NCBI GenBank assembly: GCA_016841955.1
Contig: JAENYE010000003.1
Location: 1 to 64,000 of the forward strand
DNA: 64,000 nucleotides
DNA from: Methanobacteriota archaeon
GTDB lineage: Archaea > Halobacteriota > Methanomicrobia > Methanomicrobiales > Methanoculleaceae
Direction: 5' to 3'
Shown here: positions 46,071 through 55,675 of the stretch, piece by piece
Layout: each line of letters begins with the position of its first letter
Numbering within the stretch: position 1 is the first letter of the stretch
Program-made: the position numbers and the translations under genes
Notes under the pieces: model-generated
What the model was told of the DNA's origin: nothing
What the model saw: the letters and a program-made list of their open reading frames with translations, nothing else
The model's database searches: none

Positions 46071-48494
46071 TCAGAACGCCGTAGCCGCCTGTGGCAGCGG
46101 GCGTTCTATCCTGGTCTTCAACTCCTTTGTGAGGCGCTTGATCTCGCCGAAGTCTTTCTTTCTCTGGTAGACCGCATCTTTCAGGGCCTTTGTGAGATCC
46201 TTGACTTCCTGCTCGATTTTCCCTGTCTCCCGCATCCCTGCACGGTTGATGGTCGAGACGGCATCTTCGAGTGCCGACCGCTGCTCCTGGTTGTAGAGAA
46301 TCTGCCAGGAGTGGCGTTCGTTCTCTTCCAGCCGGTCGATATCGAGCGTGCCTCTCACGCGGGTGAGAGCATCCTCGAAGTGCTTTTTGGTGATCCGTAC
46401 GTTGCCGATCGCCTGGCGCCGTTCTTCCTCGGTCTTCCCCCCCATCGCAGCGATGAACTCGCGCATGGCGGATATCTTTGCTTCGCGGACCAGTGCCTCG
46501 ATATCGGCTCCGACGTACCCCTCGGTCCTGTCGACCAGTTCCTCGATGTTCACGTCGTTTGCAAGGATCTCTTTGTTTTTGAGGTACACTTCGAAGATCT
46601 TCTTTCTGCCTTCCCGGTCAGGCGGGGGAACGTAGATGATCCGGTCCAATCTGCCGGGGCGAAGCAGCGCCTCGTCCAACATGTCCGGGCGGTTGGTAGC
46701 GCCGAGAACCACGACATTGTTGAGCTCTTCGAGGCCGTCGAGCTCTGTCAGGATCTGGCTTACCACACTTTCAGTTACGTGCGACGATCCTATATAAGAT
46801 CCGCGTTTAGGTATAAGCGCATCAATCTCGTCGAAAAAGATAATCGACGGCGCTGCTTGCCTGGCTTTCCTGAACACCTGGCGAACGCCGCGTTCGGACT
46901 CTCCAACCCATTTCGAGAGTAGTTCCGGGCCCTTTACGGAGATGAAATTGCTTTCGCTCTCGTTTGCGACCGCCTTTGCAAGGAGCGTCTTGCCCGTCCC
47001 GGGGGGGCCGAAGAGCAGGATGCCACGGGGGGGTTCGGTGTCCAGGGAGGCAAATATCTCCGGATATTTGAGCGGCCACTCAACGGCCTCGGCCAGTTCG
47101 GCCTTTACATCTTCGAGACCTCCGACGTCCTCCCATTTGACATCGGGGATCTCTACGAGCACCTCTCGCATCGCGCTCGGCTCGACGTGCTTATGCGCTT
47201 CGATGAAGTCTTCGTTCGTCACGCGAAGCTGGTCGATGATCTCGGCGGGGATCTCCTCCTCGATCTTGATCTGCGGTATGATCCCGCGAAGCGCGTGCAT
47301 CGCCGCCTCTTTTGCAAGCAATGCGATGTCGGCGCCGACGAAACCGTGCGTGGAGCGGGCGTAGTCGTCGAGGTTCACGTCATCGGCAAGCGGCATGCCC
47401 CGCGTGTGGATCTGAAAGATCTGCTGTCTCCCTTTGGTGTCCGGGATGCCGATCTCGATCTCGCGGTCGAACCGGCCGCCGCGCCGGAGGGCAGGATCGA
47501 TTATGTCCGGGAGGTTCGTTGCGGCGATCACCACCACCTGGCCCCGGGTCTTCAACCCGTCCATCAGGGCGAGTAACTGGGCGACGATCCGGCGCTCGAC
47601 CTCGCCTTTTACCTCTTCACGTTTGGGCGCGATCGAGTCGATCTCGTCGATGAAGACGATCGAGGGCGCGTTCTCCTGCGCTTCCTCAAAGACCTCCCGC
47701 AGGCGCTCTTCGGACTCGCCGTAGTACTTGCTCATGATCTCGGGGCCCGAGAGCGTGATGAAGTGAGCGTCCACCTCGTTTGCCACCGCTTTTGCGATCA
47801 GTGTCTTCCCCGTTCCGGGCGGGCCGTAGAGCAGGACGCCTTTCGGGGGCTCGACGCCGAGGCGTTCGAAGAGTTCGGGGTGCCGGAGCGGGAGCTCGAT
47901 CATCTCGCGGACGAGCTGCAGCTCGCGGTCTAGGCCGCCGATGTCCTCGTAGTGGACGTCGGTCGCCGCCTCGCGCCGCCCTTCAGTGGGTTCGTACGGG
48001 GTCTCTTTCAGCTCGATCTCGGTGCTGTCGGTGACGATGGCGATGCCTTTCGGGGCCACTTTGGCGATCGCGAACGTGAGCGGGTTGCCGAGGATGCTGA
48101 CCCGGATGAGTTGTCCTTGGGTGACCGGCCTGCCGCGGAGAATCCTCCCCAGATACTGCTCGCCGCCCACCAGGCGGATGGGCTGGGTAGGCTGGACGGT
48201 CACCTTCTTTGCGTATCCTGCCTCGGTCTTCCTGATCCGGACGTTGTCGTCGATCCCTGCCCCGACGTTGCTCCGGGTGCTGCCGTCGATGCGCAGAATC
48301 GCCTTGCCGGTGTCCTGCGGGAACCCGGGCCATATGAGCGTCGCCGCCTTCTGGCGTCCCTCGATCTCGACAACGTCGCCGCTGACGAGGCCGAGAGCCT
48401 TCATGGTGTCGATGCTCAGTCTGGCGATTCCCCGGCCGGCGTCTTCGTGAGCCGCCTCCTTGATGGTTACCTCAACGGATTCGGTATTGGCCAT
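46071..48494 (-). CDS. CDC48/VAT AAA ATPase
   Basis: 807 residues. N-terminal double-psi-barrel and CDC48 domain 2 (about 1-180), D1 with [12 protein letters not shown] and [13 protein letters not shown]2 with [12 protein letters not shown] and [11 protein letters not shown], both followed by SRH arginines. Unfolds substrates, often with the proteasome. ATG 48494 has AGGAGGAG 8 bases upstream; the frame continuing to 48536 is not needed. Confidence 0.95.
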   Translation of the reverse strand: MANTESVEVTIKEAAHEDAGRGIARLSIDTMKALGLVSGDVVEIEGRQKAATLIWPGFPQDTGKAILRIDGSTRSNVGAGIDDNVRIRKTEAGYAKKVTVQPTQPIRLVGGEQYLGRILRGRPVTQGQLIRVSILGNPLTFAIAKVAPKGIAIVTDSTEIELKETPYEPTEGRREAATDVHYEDIGGLDRELQLVREMIELPLRHPELFERLGVEPPKGVLLYGPPGTGKTLIAKAVANEVDAHFITLSGPEIMSKYYGESEERLREVFEEAQENAPSIVFIDEIDSIAPKREEVKGEVERRIVAQLLALMDGLKTRGQVVVIAATNLPDIIDPALRRGGRFDREIEIGIPDTKGRQQIFQIHTRGMPLADDVNLDDYARSTHGFVGADIALLAKEAAMHALRGIIPQIKIEEEIPAEIIDQLRVTNEDFIEAHKHVEPSAMREVLVEIPDVKWEDVGGLEDVKAELAEAVEWPLKYPEIFASLDTEPPRGILLFGPPGTGKTLLAKAVANESESNFISVKGPELLSKWVGESERGVRQVFRKARQAAPSIIFFDEIDALIPKRGSYIGSSHVTESVVSQILTELDGLEELNNVVVLGATNRPDMLDEALLRPGRLDRIIYVPPPDREGRKKIFEVYLKNKEILANDVNIEELVDRTEGYVGADIEALVREAKISAMREFIAAMGGKTEEERRQAIGNVRITKKHFEDALTRVRGTLDIDRLEENERHSWQILYNQEQRSALEDAVSTINRAGMRETGKIEQEVKDLTKALKDAVYQRKKDFGEIKRLTKELKTRIERPLPQAATAF

Positions 48495-48517
48495 GTGAAC
48501 AATCTCCTCCTGTAGGT

Positions 48518-48551
48518 TTACCATAGGTAAGTGCAAAATAGTATTTATACC
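48518..48551 (-). promoter_or_regulatory. cdc48 TATA and short inverted repeat
   Basis: Minus-strand GGTATAAATAC at 48541-48551, inside the end of the cyclo-ligase gene. Downstream, TTACC-ATA-GGTAA (48518-48530) overlaps the predicted transcription start and could be an operator. Confidence 0.5.
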
Positions 48552-49132
48552 TTTTCCTGGCTCTCTCTCCCGTTGTGCTGGATAATCCCCTTTTCTGTAA
48601 CGATGTAATCCATCTTCACATCGTTATCGTCGGCAGGAATGCTCTGTGCCCGCTGGCAGGAGAACGCGATGCCGATCTTCTGCGGGTGCGGGTAGCGGCA
48701 GAGGAAGCGGTCGTAGTACCCCGCACCGTAGCCGAGCCGGTTTCCTTCGGCGTCGAAGGCGAGCATCGGTATGACGACCGCCTGGACGTCCTCGGGCCGG
48801 GCCGGGAGTTCGTGGCCGATCGGTTCGGGCACGTTGAACGTGCTCGGGACGAGGACCGCGGGGTCCGGGAGGTAGGAGAGGCGGAGGCTGCAGGTCTCCC
48901 GTTCGATGATGGGCACGACGACCCGCACTCCGCGGCGGTTCAGGTCCGCGATCAGGCCTCTGGTCTCGGCCTCCGGAGGTTTTGAGACGTAGACCATGAC
49001 GGTCGTAAAACCGTTGAGGAGGCCGAGGAGTCTCTGTTCGATGATCGCGCTATTCTCCGTGATCTGCGAGGGTGAGAGAAGGGATCGGGCCTCCTTTGCC
49101 TGCCGGCGGAGGGCCGCCTTTGTCTGGCTCAT
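48545..49132 (-). CDS. 5-formyltetrahydrofolate cyclo-ligase family protein
   Basis: 195 residues. N-terminal [16 protein letters not shown], and the ATP/substrate loop [15 protein letters not shown] are diagnostic. In bacteria the enzyme converts 5-formyl-THF to methenyl-THF. Methanogens use tetrahydromethanopterin, so the true substrate here is uncertain. It ends 51 bases before cdc48 and its end overlaps the cdc48 promoter. Confidence 0.88.
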   Translation of the reverse strand: MSQTKAALRRQAKEARSLLSPSQITENSAIIEQRLLGLLNGFTTVMVYVSKPPEAETRGLIADLNRRGVRVVVPIIERETCSLRLSYLPDPAVLVPSTFNVPEPIGHELPARPEDVQAVVIPMLAFDAEGNRLGYGAGYYDRFLCRYPHPQKIGIAFSCQRAQSIPADDNDVKMDYIVTEKGIIQHNGRESQEKV

Positions 49133-49207
49133 TGCATGAGTGTTTGGCTCAATCAGACCATAAAGTATGCATGCCCACGGGGTGGGGGCGGCCTACTTCT
49201 CCGTCCC

Positions 49208-49608
49208 CTACCCCTCGTCGCAGACCTCCCGGAACCGGCGGAGGGAGGAGGCAAGGACCCTGGTCTTCCCGATCATGGCGGGATCAGGAGAACATCGAGG
49301 ATCTCGTCGCGGGACGCGCCTTCCTTCAGGGCAGCCCCCATGTGGACCTTCAGGCAGCTGTCCGCACCGGCTCCGGCGGCGGCCGCAACGGCGACCAGTT
49401 CCGCGGTCTTTGCGTCGAGCGAGTCGGGCCGGGAGATCCGGTAATCGGCGATGGTGGAGAGTGCGAAGGCGTCGGGCCGGTCCCGGAGGATGGGGAAGAT
49501 GAACGGCACGACGCCGAGCATCCCCCCTACGTCCTCCGTGATGTCGTCGCCGAGGTCGTCGGCGTGGGCGAGGAAGTCGTCTATGAGTTTTTCGTTTTCG
49601 GGTTTCAT
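49208..49608 (-). pseudogene. Frameshifted carboxymuconolactone-decarboxylase-family protein
   Basis: The first frame (49608 to 49273) gives 111 residues with the AhpD-like segment GADSCLKVHMGAALKEGASRDEILDVLLI and stops early at PP. In the next frame the sequence continues AMIGKTRVLASSLRRFREV and ends at 49208, exactly the usual family C-terminus. A one-base loss near 49277-49284 (a run of C/G) explains this. It could be a real mutation, a programmed shift or a sequencing error. The single Cys-x3-His differs from the CxxC of AhpD peroxidases. Confidence 0.7.
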
Positions 49609-49710
49609 TGGGCTGTCCTCTTATGTGGAATGTGGATGGCGAGGAGGATAATGGTGCGGTTTTTCCTTCGCGCTCTTCACCTGATGCTCTATCGCTTCCT
49701 GTAATGAAAA

Positions 49711-49791
49711 CTCACGCGAAGACGCGAAGCCCGCGAAGTTCGGCAGGAAAGTGTTGCAGTCCCCTTCGCGGGCTTCGCGTCTTCGCGTGAG
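49711..49791. repeat. 28-bp perfect inverted repeat (CTCACGCGAAG family)
   Basis: Arms 49711-49738 and 49764-49791 are exact reverse complements made of CTCACGCGAAG and CGCGAAG units, separated by 25 bases. The element sits between the CMD and thiC genes in a 257-bp gap. Could fold as a cruciform or as a long RNA hairpin. Confidence 0.75.
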
Positions 49792-49865
49792 AATAAGTTG
49801 TCTGCGTTGTAAAAGAAAGGTGAGAACCCGGGGAGCGTCCCGCTGGACCCCCGATTCTCTCCCTA

Positions 49866-51140
49866 TCAGAAATTAAAGTGACGGCCGACGATCTTCAACG
49901 CGCAATAGTCCCCGCACATCGTGCAGCCATCGGTATCGGCCGGCATCCGCTCGGTCCGGATCGCCCGGGCGCGCTCGGGGTTGATTGCGACCGCAAACTG
50001 CCGCTCCCAGTCGAGGTCCCGGCGGGCGTGCCCCATCTCGAGATCGGCATCCCGCTTCTTGAGTTTGATCATATCCCCGACGTGAGCGGCGATCCTCGAA
50101 CTGATGACGCCCTCGTAGACCTCCTCGGGGGTGGGGAGCGCCAGGTGCTCCGCCGGCGTCACGTAGCAGATGAAGTCCGCGCCGTAGGAGGAGGAGAGCG
50201 CGGCCCCGATGGCGGCCACCCGGTCGTCGTAGCCGGGCGCGATGTCGGTGACGAGCGGGCCGAGCATGTAGAACGGTTTCCGGTTCGTGACCCTTTTTTG
50301 CAGGACGACGTTGGTCTGGATCTCGTCGACCGGGATATGCCCCGGCCCCTCGACGATGGCCTGAACGCCCTCGGCATGCGCCTTGTCGGCGAGTTCCGCG
50401 TTGATGAGCAGCTCCTGGATCTGGGCACGGTCGGTCGCGTCGTGGACCGCACCCGCCCGCATCCCGTTGCCGAAGGAGAGGGTGACCTCGTGCTCCTTGA
50501 GGATCTCGACCAGGTAGTCGAACTCCGAATAAAGCGGGTTCTCTTTCTCGTTGTGGAGCATCCACGCGGTCATGAAGGCCCCGCCACGGGAGACGAGCCC
50601 GCCGTGCCGCCCCTGGTTCTGCAGGCGCTTCATCGTCTCGTAGTTGATCCCGGTGTGGATCGCCATGAAGTTGGTCCCGAGCTTCGCCTGCTCCGCCGTG
50701 ATCCGGAAGAGGTCGTCCTCTTCCATGTTGACGACCGCCCCGTGCTTCCGGGCGGCCTCGATGAACGCCTGGTAGAGCGGGACCGACCCGACCGAGAGGG
50801 TGGTCGCCTCGACGACCCGGCGCCGGATCTCCGCAAAGTCGCCGCCGGTGGAGAGCTCCATCAGCGTATCGGCACCGGCGAGCTCGGCCTGCCGGACCTT
50901 CTCGATCTCCATATCGACATCGACGATATCCGACGACGTGCCGATGCTCGCGTTGACCTTCGTGCGGAGCCCTTCGCCGATACCGCAGATCTTCACCTTC
51001 CGGTAGGGGGAGACCGGGATGACGATGTGGCCCTCGGCCACGCCGCGCCTGACGAACTCTTCGGATACACCTTCATCTGCTGCAACGATCCGCATCTCTT
51101 CGGTGACGACGCCGCGCCGGGCGTCTTCTATGAGACCCAT
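49866..51140 (-). CDS. thiC: Phosphomethylpyrimidine synthase ThiC
   Basis: 424 residues, short archaeal form. LMELSTGGDFAEIRRRV, FMAIHTGINYET, EGPGHIPVDEIQ, and the C-terminal radical-SAM-type cysteines CTMCGDYCALK. Converts aminoimidazole ribotide to HMP-phosphate in thiamine synthesis. ATG 51140 is taken; the frame to 51218 is upstream AT-rich sequence. I see no clear TPP riboswitch, only TATA-like elements such as CTTATTTTAGC upstream. Confidence 0.94.
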   Translation of the reverse strand: MGLIEDARRGVVTEEMRIVAADEGVSEEFVRRGVAEGHIVIPVSPYRKVKICGIGEGLRTKVNASIGTSSDIVDVDMEIEKVRQAELAGADTLMELSTGGDFAEIRRRVVEATTLSVGSVPLYQAFIEAARKHGAVVNMEEDDLFRITAEQAKLGTNFMAIHTGINYETMKRLQNQGRHGGLVSRGGAFMTAWMLHNEKENPLYSEFDYLVEILKEHEVTLSFGNGMRAGAVHDATDRAQIQELLINAELADKAHAEGVQAIVEGPGHIPVDEIQTNVVLQKRVTNRKPFYMLGPLVTDIAPGYDDRVAAIGAALSSSYGADFICYVTPAEHLALPTPEEVYEGVISSRIAAHVGDMIKLKKRDADLEMGHARRDLDWERQFAVAINPERARAIRTERMPADTDGCTMCGDYCALKIVGRHFNF

Positions 51141-51315
51141 GGCCCTATATTTGAGGAAAAGAATTGATAAAGGCTTGTTTTTGGAATCCCGGCTAAAATA
51201 AGATTGTTCTCTCAACAAGTAAACTTGACTTGCCCTTATTCAGATCTTTTTTCGTAGCCGGAAAGCCAAGGCTTACAAGAAATAAGGGAGCACCTCTTTA
51301 CCGCCTGGTGATTAT

Positions 51316-52014
51316 TTGTACGTCAATTTCGGAGGTTTTGTCCCGATCAGCACCGTCGACTGGCGGGGACGGGCGGCCTGCACCGTCTTCTTCAGGGGGT
51401 GCCCCGCGCGCTGCTTTTACTGTCATAACATCGCCATCCAGGACGGCGAGGACTTTCGCGATACGGACGAGATCCTCGCGATGATCCGGGATTCCCGCAC
51501 GGTTGCAGGCGCCGTGGTATTCTCGGGCGGGGAGCCGACCCTGCAGGGGCCGGCGCTCATCCATCTCGCCGCCGCCGCCCGGGAAATGGGATTTTCCGTC
51601 GGCCTGCACACGAACGGCATCTTTCCCCGCGTGCTCGAAGACCTGACCGGCCGGCACCTGGTGGACATGATCGCGCTCGATATCAAGACGACGTGGGAGC
51701 GTTACGACGACCTCCTGGAACTTGCTGCCGCCGGTGCGGTGAAGCAGTCGCTCGCCGTCTGCAAACGGGCGAAGGCCGACGGCAGCCTTGAGACCTGCGA
51801 GATCGTGGTCACCCTCTTCCGGGGCCGCGAGGGCGATCTCCCGTCCATCGCGGAGGCGACCCGCGGGCTGGACCTCGTACTCCAGCAGGGGGTGGCCCCG
51901 GGGTTCGTTCCCCTGACCCGGCAGGAACTCGAGGCCGCAGCGGCACCGCTCGGGCGGAGAGTCCGGATACGGACCCGGGAGGGCGGCGAGGTCGGGTACG
52001 ATCCGGAGCAGTAA
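51316..52014 (+). CDS. Radical SAM activating enzyme (NrdG/PflA-like)
   Basis: 232 residues. CPARCFYCHN (CxxxCxxC) near residue 29-38, FSGGEPTLQ (GGEP motif), and HTNGIFP. Small size and N-terminal GFVPISTVDWRGRAACTVFFRGC point to anaerobic ribonucleotide reductase activases or pyruvate-formate-lyase activators. The start is TTG 51316 with GGTGAT upstream, since no ATG precedes the motif. The partner glycyl-radical protein is not in the window. Confidence 0.83.
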   Translation: MYVNFGGFVPISTVDWRGRAACTVFFRGCPARCFYCHNIAIQDGEDFRDTDEILAMIRDSRTVAGAVVFSGGEPTLQGPALIHLAAAAREMGFSVGLHTNGIFPRVLEDLTGRHLVDMIALDIKTTWERYDDLLELAAAGAVKQSLAVCKRAKADGSLETCEIVVTLFRGREGDLPSIAEATRGLDLVLQQGVAPGFVPLTRQELEAAAAPLGRRVRIRTREGGEVGYDPEQ

Positions 52015-52162
52015 CCGTTCCGGTGACGTTAAGCATAATATCGTCGGGAACGCACGTTTATGAAGACGTTTGTGGCGGCCGCCGCAACCTGCACCGCCGG
52101 GACCCTGCAGCCGGTCTCTCGCCGGCACGGCCCGCTGTTCTGGATATAAATGGAGGAACCAG

Positions 52163-52714
52163 ATGAAGGTCATTGGAATCGTTGGTATGCCGGCAAGCGG
52201 GAAAGGAGAGGTGTCACGGATCGCCCGGGACCTCGGGATTCCGGTCGTGGTCATGGGGGATGCGATACGGGAACGGGTGAAAGAGGCCGGGCTCCTCCCG
52301 ACAGATGCGAACTGTGGCGCGATCGCGGGGAAGTTGCGCGCGGACCTCGGCATGGACGCCATCGCCCGGATCACCATCCCGGCCATCGAGGCCCGGGCCG
52401 CTCAGGTGGTCCTGGTGGACGGTATTCGGGGGGACTACGAGGTGGCGGCGTTTAAGGAGCACTTCCCCGACTTCACGCTCATCGGGATCGTCTCGTCGTT
52501 TGAGACGCGTTACCGGCGGCTCGCGAACCGGGGCCGGTCCGACGACTCCCTCACCGCCGAAGAACTCCGGGTCCGCGACGAGCGGGAACTCGGGTGGGGG
52601 CTCGGCCGGGCCCTCGCTCTCGCGGACTGCCGGGTCGTGAACGAGGGAACGCTCGAGGAGTTTGCCGTAGAGGTCCGTGCCCTGCTCTGCCGCCAGGGAG
52701 GGATAGAAGAATGA
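52163..52714 (+). CDS. UPF0200-type P-loop kinase
   Basis: 183 residues of the archaeal UPF0200 family, related to adenylate and dephospho-CoA kinases. P-loop GIVGMPASGKGE (5-16), VMGDAIRERV, and DGIRGDYEVAAF. Phosphoryl acceptor unknown. GGAGGAACCAG directly before ATG 52163. Overlaps the next gene (ATGA), starting a three-gene operon. Confidence 0.83.
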   Translation: MKVIGIVGMPASGKGEVSRIARDLGIPVVVMGDAIRERVKEAGLLPTDANCGAIAGKLRADLGMDAIARITIPAIEARAAQVVLVDGIRGDYEVAAFKEHFPDFTLIGIVSSFETRYRRLANRGRSDDSLTAEELRVRDERELGWGLGRALALADCRVVNEGTLEEFAVEVRALLCRQGGIEE

Positions 52715-53484
52715 GTCTTGCCCCGTACTTTTCATCCTCATCAAAAGTCTGGGAATCCCGGGACTGGGTCTTCGGGCTCGAGGAACTCGGGTATACCGGC
52801 TGGGAGATCGTTGCCGACGGGAAGTACCGCCTGGACAACCCCGAGAACTTCGCCGCTGTCCGGGAGAACCTCGAGAGCACCGGCCTTCTCGCGACCGTGC
52901 ACGCGCCCTATAGCGATTTGAACCTTGCATCGTTAAACTACCCGATCTGGCGCGAGTCCATCCGCCAGACCTGCTGCTGCATCCGTTACGCTGCCGAACT
53001 GACCGACCGGGTGACGGTCCACCCCGGGTTCGTCTCCCCCGTGGGAAGACTCGTCCCCGAGAAGGTCTGGGAGATGCAGAAGACCGCGCTCGTCGAGATC
53101 GGGAAATACGCGGAGGACCACGGCGTCCTTGCGTGCGTCGAGAACATGATCAGCATCAGGGACTTCCTCTGCCGTTACCCCGAGGAGATCCTCGGCCTCA
53201 CGGAAGGGATAGTAGGGATCGGGGTCACGCTGGATGTCGGGCATGCCAACACCAACGGTCAGGTCGATGCGTTCCTTGCGCATGTTCGGGAGATCAGCCA
53301 CCTGCACATCCACGATAACCACGGGCAGTCGGACGAGCACCTTGCGCTCGGCGACGGCACCATCGCCTGGGAGAAGGTCGGGCGGGTCATCGCCCGCGAC
53401 TACTCCGGCCCGGCCGTTATCGAGGGCCGGACGCTCGAAGAGGCAAAGCGGAGCCTCGCGGCATTCAGGAAGTGGTTCGTATAG
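52711..53484 (+). CDS. AP-endonuclease-2-type TIM-barrel (sugar phosphate isomerase/epimerase-like)
   Basis: 257 residues, TIM barrel of the Nfo/xylose-isomerase-like superfamily. HAPYSDLNLASLNY, HPGFVSP, CVENMISIRDFL and LDVGHANTNGQ give metal-binding His, Glu and Asp residues. Substrate unknown: may act on a sugar phosphate or on DNA. Its coupling to UPF0200 and RNase Z suggests a nucleotide or RNA context, which is inference. ATG 52711 overlaps the previous stop. Confidence 0.78.
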   Translation: MSLAPYFSSSSKVWESRDWVFGLEELGYTGWEIVADGKYRLDNPENFAAVRENLESTGLLATVHAPYSDLNLASLNYPIWRESIRQTCCCIRYAAELTDRVTVHPGFVSPVGRLVPEKVWEMQKTALVEIGKYAEDHGVLACVENMISIRDFLCRYPEEILGLTEGIVGIGVTLDVGHANTNGQVDAFLAHVREISHLHIHDNHGQSDEHLALGDGTIAWEKVGRVIARDYSGPAVIEGRTLEEAKRSLAAFRKWFV

Positions 53485-54425
53485 CCGGCGAGACCCTGCA
53501 CGTCCACTTCCTCGGCACGGCGGGAGCGCTCCCCTCGCCGCAGCGCAACCCCTCCTCGGTCCTGATCCGGCGGGGCTCCGATACCCTGCTCTTCGACTGC
53601 GGGGAGGGCGCCCAGCAGCAGATGATGCGTGCCCGAACCGGGTTTACGGTGAACGCCGTCTTCATCACCCACTGGCACGCCGACCACTTCCTCGGCGTCT
53701 TCGGGCTCGTCGAGACGCTCGCGTTCATGGGAAGGACCGACCCGCTCCCGATCTACGGCCCGCCCTGGGTCGGTGAGTTCGTCGACCTCGTGCATAAGAT
53801 TAGCCGCCACACCCGGGGTTTCTCCGTCACCGCCCACGCACTCGAGCACGGCTCGGTCGTGCCCTTCAACGGCTACACCGTCAGAGCGTTTGCCACGCTC
53901 CATGGTATTCCCGGGCTCGGCTACGTGATGGAGGAGGACGAGCGGCCGGGAAGGTTCAACCGCGAGCAGGCAATCGAGCTCGGCGTCCCGCCTGGCCCGC
54001 TCTTCGGGCGGCTGCAGCGCGGGGAGTTGGTCCGCGTCGTCCGCGACGGCGTCGAGACCGACGTCCGTCCTGCCGATGTTATGGGCGAGCCTCGCCCGGG
54101 GAGGAAGGTCGTCTATACCGGAGACACCCGGCCGCTCCAGAACCAGCCCGAGATCGCGGCGGTGATCCGGGATGCGGATCTCCTGATCCACGACGCCACG
54201 TTCGACGACCAGGAGAGCACCCGCGCCCGGGAGGTCCTGCACTCCACCGCCGGGGAGGCCGGCGAGGCGGCGGCGGCCTTAAACGCCCGTATGCTTGCCC
54301 TGATGCACATAAGCTCCCGGTATACGAGCACAGTAAACCATATACGCGATGCAAAGCGACATTATGAGGGAGACGTGATTCTGCCGGCCGATCTGGCGGT
54401 GCTGGAGATCCCGTATCGGAGTTGA
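53472..54425 (+). CDS. rnz: Ribonuclease Z
   Basis: 317 residues, metallo-beta-lactamase fold. HFLGTAGALPSPQRNPSS, the THWHADHFLG (HxHxDH) zinc motif, and GDTRP, HDATFDD and MHISSRY. Removes tRNA 3' trailers. GTG start at 53472 is supported by the need for the N-terminal HFLGT segment; it overlaps the TIM-barrel gene by 13 bases. Confidence 0.93.
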   Translation: MVRIAGETLHVHFLGTAGALPSPQRNPSSVLIRRGSDTLLFDCGEGAQQQMMRARTGFTVNAVFITHWHADHFLGVFGLVETLAFMGRTDPLPIYGPPWVGEFVDLVHKISRHTRGFSVTAHALEHGSVVPFNGYTVRAFATLHGIPGLGYVMEEDERPGRFNREQAIELGVPPGPLFGRLQRGELVRVVRDGVETDVRPADVMGEPRPGRKVVYTGDTRPLQNQPEIAAVIRDADLLIHDATFDDQESTRAREVLHSTAGEAGEAAAALNARMLALMHISSRYTSTVNHIRDAKRHYEGDVILPADLAVLEIPYRS

Positions 54426-54446
54426 TCGTTATGGACGGTGATGGTG

Positions 54447-55643
54447 ATGGAGCAGGGCCTATCCAGCCGGAGCCGCCTGATCCTGACCGGTCTCGGCGCC
54501 CTGCTCGCCAGTGCCGCGGTCTCGAGCATCACGGGCATCTATCTTGGTTCCGTACGTGAAGTGCTCGCGCTGATCCCCGGCTTGCTGGTGCTCCTGCCCT
54601 CAGCCATCCATATGCGGGGGAGCATCGCCGGTGTTTTTGCCTCCCGCCTCTCCTCGTCGATGCACCTCGGGGAGTTCTCCATCGACTTTGAGGAAGGCTC
54701 CGTCCTCGGCGACAACATCCGCGCCTCGTTCATGATAACCGTTCTCACGGCATTCGCCCTCGGCATCTTCGCATACATGACGAGTCGCGTCTTCGGATAT
54801 CCCGTGATAGGCGTCACCGATCTCGTGCTGATCTCGGTCACGAGCGGCGTTGTCGCAGGGCTTGTGGTGACGGGGATCACCCTGGTCGTCTCCCTTGCCA
54901 GCTACCGTTACGGCCTCGACCTCGACATGATCGCCGCCCCGACCGTCACCACCTTCGGGGATATCGTCACGCTCCCCATCCTCGTGCTCTCTGCGGTCTC
55001 CGTCATGCTCCTCTCCCCCTGGGCACGTCTGGTGCTCGGTGCGGTCGTGGTCGCCACCGCCGTCGTCGTCGTCGTCTACACCCGGCGCCGGCCGGAAGGG
55101 ATCGGGCCGATCGTCCGGGAGAACCTCCTCCTCCTCATCCCGCTCAGCGTCCTCGGCACGCTGGCAGGTCTGATCTACTCGCTCAACCTCGACCGTCTGG
55201 TGGCGCTCGCGGTCTTTCTCGTCCTGATACCGCCGTTCATGGGCGGTCTCGGGTCGATTGGCGGCATCCTCGGATCGCGCCTCTCGACGGGGATGCACAC
55301 CGGCGAGCTCAACCCTTCGTTCCTCCCCGAGCGCGGCGTTGTGCATCATTTTATTATTTCCTATCTCTATACGTTGATACTGCTTCCACTGCTGGCGCTC
55401 ATCGCGCATGGTGCGGCGATGCTCATGGGGTTGAGCAGCCCCGGCCTCGGGGTGCTGGTCACGATCAGCCTTGCGGCGGGTCTGGTTGTCATGACACTGG
55501 TGAACGGCGTGGCGTACGTCACTGCGAGCCTTTCATTCAGGTACGGTCTCGATCCCGACAACTTCGGAATCCCTATCGTCACAAGCCTGATCGACCTGAT
55601 CGGTGCAGCGGCGCTCGTGGCAGTGATAGACCTGCTGTTGTAG
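54447..55643 (+). CDS. MgtE/SLC41-like divalent cation transporter
   Basis: About 398 residues, ten or so hydrophobic segments in two similar halves. Each half has the MgtE membrane-domain hallmarks (LPSAIHMRGSIAGVFASRLSSSMHLGEF and IPPFMGGLGSIGGILGSRLSTGMHTGEL). There is no cytoplasmic N or CBS domain, unlike bacterial MgtE, so gating may be done by the downstream PhoU-TrkA_C protein. Possible starts at 54441 and 54447; 54447 chosen. Confidence 0.83.
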   Translation: MEQGLSSRSRLILTGLGALLASAAVSSITGIYLGSVREVLALIPGLLVLLPSAIHMRGSIAGVFASRLSSSMHLGEFSIDFEEGSVLGDNIRASFMITVLTAFALGIFAYMTSRVFGYPVIGVTDLVLISVTSGVVAGLVVTGITLVVSLASYRYGLDLDMIAAPTVTTFGDIVTLPILVLSAVSVMLLSPWARLVLGAVVVATAVVVVVYTRRRPEGIGPIVRENLLLLIPLSVLGTLAGLIYSLNLDRLVALAVFLVLIPPFMGGLGSIGGILGSRLSTGMHTGELNPSFLPERGVVHHFIISYLYTLILLPLLALIAHGAAMLMGLSSPGLGVLVTISLAAGLVVMTLVNGVAYVTASLSFRYGLDPDNFGIPIVTSLIDLIGAAALVAVIDLLL

Positions 55644-55675
55644 TGAAAGAACATGAGAACGACGGTTACTAAACC

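Noticed and set aside
49795-51315. TPP riboswitch for thiC
   Set aside because: The region upstream of ATG 51140 has no recognisable THI-box sequence, only TATA-like elements.
52060-52149. Thirty-codon frame MKTFVAAAATCTAG... before the UPF0200 gene
   Set aside because: It could be a leader peptide, but nothing in sequence or spacing supports translation.
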